Shown here piece after piece: positions 62,658 to 64,000 of a stretch of DNA of 64,000 nucleotides. The position numbers were made by a program, and so were the translations under genes. The stretch is from Janthinobacterium sp. PC23-8 (lineage in GTDB: Bacteria; Pseudomonadota; Gammaproteobacteria; Burkholderiales; Burkholderiaceae_D): positions 3,119,066-3,183,065 of the forward strand of contig NZ_NJGY01000001.1 of NCBI RefSeq assembly GCF_002250505.1. Direction: 5' to 3'. A model generated the notes under the pieces. It ran no database searches. It worked only from the letters and a program-made list of their open reading frames with translations, and was not told the origin of the DNA. Within the stretch, counting starts at the first letter, position 1. Every line of letters starts with the position of its first letter.

Positions 62658-63446
62658 ATGAAAATCCAGGAACAAGACTATTACTATGGCCCAGTGCTAA
62701 ATCAAATTGCCGAATACCCAGTCTTGACCACGATCAACAAAGTTACTGAGAAGCGGGGACTGTACTTAATTAACCGCTTTACACGCCTGTTAATCAAGTA
62801 TTCGACAGAGGGGGGTAACACTTGGTCGTTTACTTTTACTGCCGACGACCTGGCTCATGGGGCGGGTTACGAGTTTGTTGTCGCACTCAACTGTGGCAAT
62901 TACTCGGTCTGCATGCTTAGGGAGGATCAGCTTGCGAAGATCCTGGACACGAACTGCGCTAAGACGCAGACGATCAGAGTTTGGTTCAATGCAGGCGAAA
63001 GCATGCGTGTAGCGGGACCGTCAGGACAGCTCGATAGAACCATTCGCCATAACGAATTTCCGGGCAATTTGCTGGGAATCGTGACCGCTCCCCAAGAAAA
63101 ATATGCGTGGCCCGAGCTTGGCCAGCTCACCGTATACCGTGAGCCGCCGAACGTAGTCATGCGCACCTTTGATCGCATGATGGATCTGGTGGACAGTGTG
63201 GGGTACTTATGCGACGACGGCGAAACGACCCTGTACATTGGGGTAAGAAGCTATTCCCATAAGTGGGACTGCTGGTCCAATAAAAATCTGAAGTATATCG
63301 AGGACCAAATCAAGTATGACTTTGGCTTTGATGGATACAAGGTGAAGGTGGAGCGTCACGACAAGCCCACCACCTGCCAGAACAGCAAGCTCAGAAAGGA
63401 ATGCAGCACCGAATTTGTGTGGAGTGTGACTGTGGGGCCTTGTTGA
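62658..63446 (+). CDS. Hypothetical two-domain protein, third gene of the tRNA-Phe-linked operon
   Basis: A 262-residue soluble protein. The N-terminal domain (about 1-140) follows a pattern seen in short hypothetical proteins: DYYYGPVLNQI, LYLINRFTRLLIKYST, WSFTFTADDL, and RTIRHNEFPGNLL. The C-terminal domain (about 150-262) is unfamiliar and contains several Cys (YLCDDGETTLYIG, KWDCWSNK, TTCQNSK, VGPC). GC content is lower than in the core. Starts 26 bases after the second gene. Confidence 0.55.
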   Translation: MKIQEQDYYYGPVLNQIAEYPVLTTINKVTEKRGLYLINRFTRLLIKYSTEGGNTWSFTFTADDLAHGAGYEFVVALNCGNYSVCMLREDQLAKILDTNCAKTQTIRVWFNAGESMRVAGPSGQLDRTIRHNEFPGNLLGIVTAPQEKYAWPELGQLTVYREPPNVVMRTFDRMMDLVDSVGYLCDDGETTLYIGVRSYSHKWDCWSNKNLKYIEDQIKYDFGFDGYKVKVERHDKPTTCQNSKLRKECSTEFVWSVTVGPC

Positions 63447-63587
63447 GCGGGCACTATCGGAAGACGTCTGAGGACGAGCGACCGCAGGAGGTCGTTTGGT
63501 AACTAGGTCGCTTGTTTTGAGGCGAGGGGGAGGCTAGTTAGTACCGGAAATGTACCGGACGCGAGCACTTCGTGTTCCGGAAACAAA

Positions 63588-63613
63588 AACGCCAACCTGC
63601 ATAGGTTGGCGTT
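63588..63613 (-). terminator. Terminator downstream of tRNA-Phe
   Basis: An 11-bp stem (63588-63598 with 63603-63613) and a 4-base loop, followed on the minus strand by TTTTGTTT. Just upstream at 63541-63560 the string GTACCGGA appears twice. Confidence 0.8.
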
Positions 63614-63630
63614 GCGTTTCGTACTGTTCT

Positions 63631-63706
63631 TGGTGGCCCGGGGCGGAATCGAACCACCGACACAAGGATTTTCAATCCTCTGCTCTACCGACTGAGCTAC
63701 CAGGCC
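63631..63706 (-). tRNA. tRNA-Phe (GAA)
   Basis: 76 bases on the minus strand with an encoded CCA tail. The acceptor stem (GGCCTGG with CCGGGCC, one G-T pair), D-arm AGCTCAGTCGGTAGAGCA, anticodon loop TTGAAAA (anticodon GAA) and TPC arm GGTTCGATTCC are all intact. Such genes are common integration sites for islands; the hypothetical cluster and IS66 remnant lie on its 3' side. Confidence 0.95.
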
Positions 63707-63824
63707 AAGGCGGCGAATTATAGCAGAAAGAGTTGATGCCTGACCAGTGCATCTTGTGTTCAAATGCAACAGATTGCCGGAGCATGGTGTTTTGGCATCC
63801 TTGTGCGAGCGGAAAGGGGGGACG

Positions 63825-64000
63825 ATGACGTTACGGTGTGGAGTGCGGTGCCTGGCTGCGCCGGGCTTGCTGAGCATGTTGTGTGGCGTGGCGTGGGCCG
63901 ATGGACGGGCCGACCTGAATGCGGCGCTGGCGCGGCTGCAGGGGCAGTCGGCGCTGAAGGCGCAGGTGGAGTCGAAAACCTGGCGCAAGGAGGGCGAGGG
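63825..64000 (+). CDS. Start of an exported protein (partial)
   Basis: An ATG with AGGGGG upstream opens a frame that runs off the window. The first 25 residues form a signal peptide (LLSMLCGVAWADG); the mature part begins ADLNAALARLQGQSALKAQV. Not identifiable from the fragment. Confidence 0.6.
   Translation, partial: MTLRCGVRCLAAPGLLSMLCGVAWADGRADLNAALARLQGQSALKAQVESKTWRKEGE

Noticed and set aside
63541-63560. GTACCGGA direct repeat as an attachment site
   Set aside because: The repeat does not match the tRNA-Phe 3' end and no integrase gene is present; too short to call.
63503-63988. 161-residue minus-strand frame across tRNA-Phe
   Set aside because: It reads through an intact tRNA gene and its terminator.
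1-64000. CRISPR arrays, rRNA genes, riboswitches, replication origin
   Set aside because: No regularly spaced repeats, no rRNA sequence, and no recognisable riboswitch or origin motif was found by reading.

Overview
The window is high-GC bacterial DNA. Its gene content (TamA/TamB, a czcICBA metal-efflux operon, class III alcohol dehydrogenase, DeaD helicase, many chemotaxis and c-di-GMP proteins, a DUF6701/MshQ-like protein) points to a betaproteobacterium, most likely Oxalobacteraceae near Janthinobacterium, Duganella or Massilia. That assignment rests on protein resemblance read by eye, not on a search.

Layout. 1-1.9 kb: the end of an unknown gene, then an AbiEi/AbiEii-type (type IV) toxin-antitoxin pair with a clear inverted-repeat operator. 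1.9-9.2 kb: tamA-tamB (minus) and queC (plus). 9.3-13.8 kb: a CHASE/PAS/GAF/GGDEF protein and small hypothetical proteins. 13.8-19.9 kb: czcI-czcC-czcB-czcA (minus). 19.9-26.5 kb: a MORN-repeat/C13-like peptidase, a GAF histidine kinase, a small operon with an ADP-ribosyltransferase-like protein, and a response regulator with an HD-GYP domain. 26.9-41.9 kb: mostly metabolic genes and hydrolases (DUF3016, thioesterase, PQQ-type sugar dehydrogenase, FrmA, GlxA-like regulator, MshQ-like protein, dienelactone hydrolase, M28 peptidase) and deaD with its terminator. 42.2-50.8 kb: an Aer-like chemoreceptor, envelope proteins, a MazG-like pyrophosphohydrolase, a P450 with a divergent AraC regulator, three tandem AIM24 genes and an enoyl-CoA hydratase. 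50.86-52.49 kb: an IS110-family (IS1111-type) element with 13-bp inverted repeats. 52.5-59.5 kb: a DUF2807 protein, flavin reductase, gdhA, two small secreted paralogues, trhP and a chemoreceptor with a CheR/CheB-tether tail. 59.5-63.7 kb: decayed gene fragments, an IS66 transposase remnant, a three-gene hypothetical operon and tRNA-Phe.

The core genes follow normal housekeeping logic. The parts most likely to hold undescribed biology are the accessory pockets: the Ala/Lys-rich protein plus ART-like protein pair (23.7-24.7 kb), the three-gene cluster beside tRNA-Phe (62.0-63.4 kb), the MORN-C13 protein beside czcI, the palindrome cluster after frmA, and the untranslated end of the IS1111-type element, which should encode its guide RNA.
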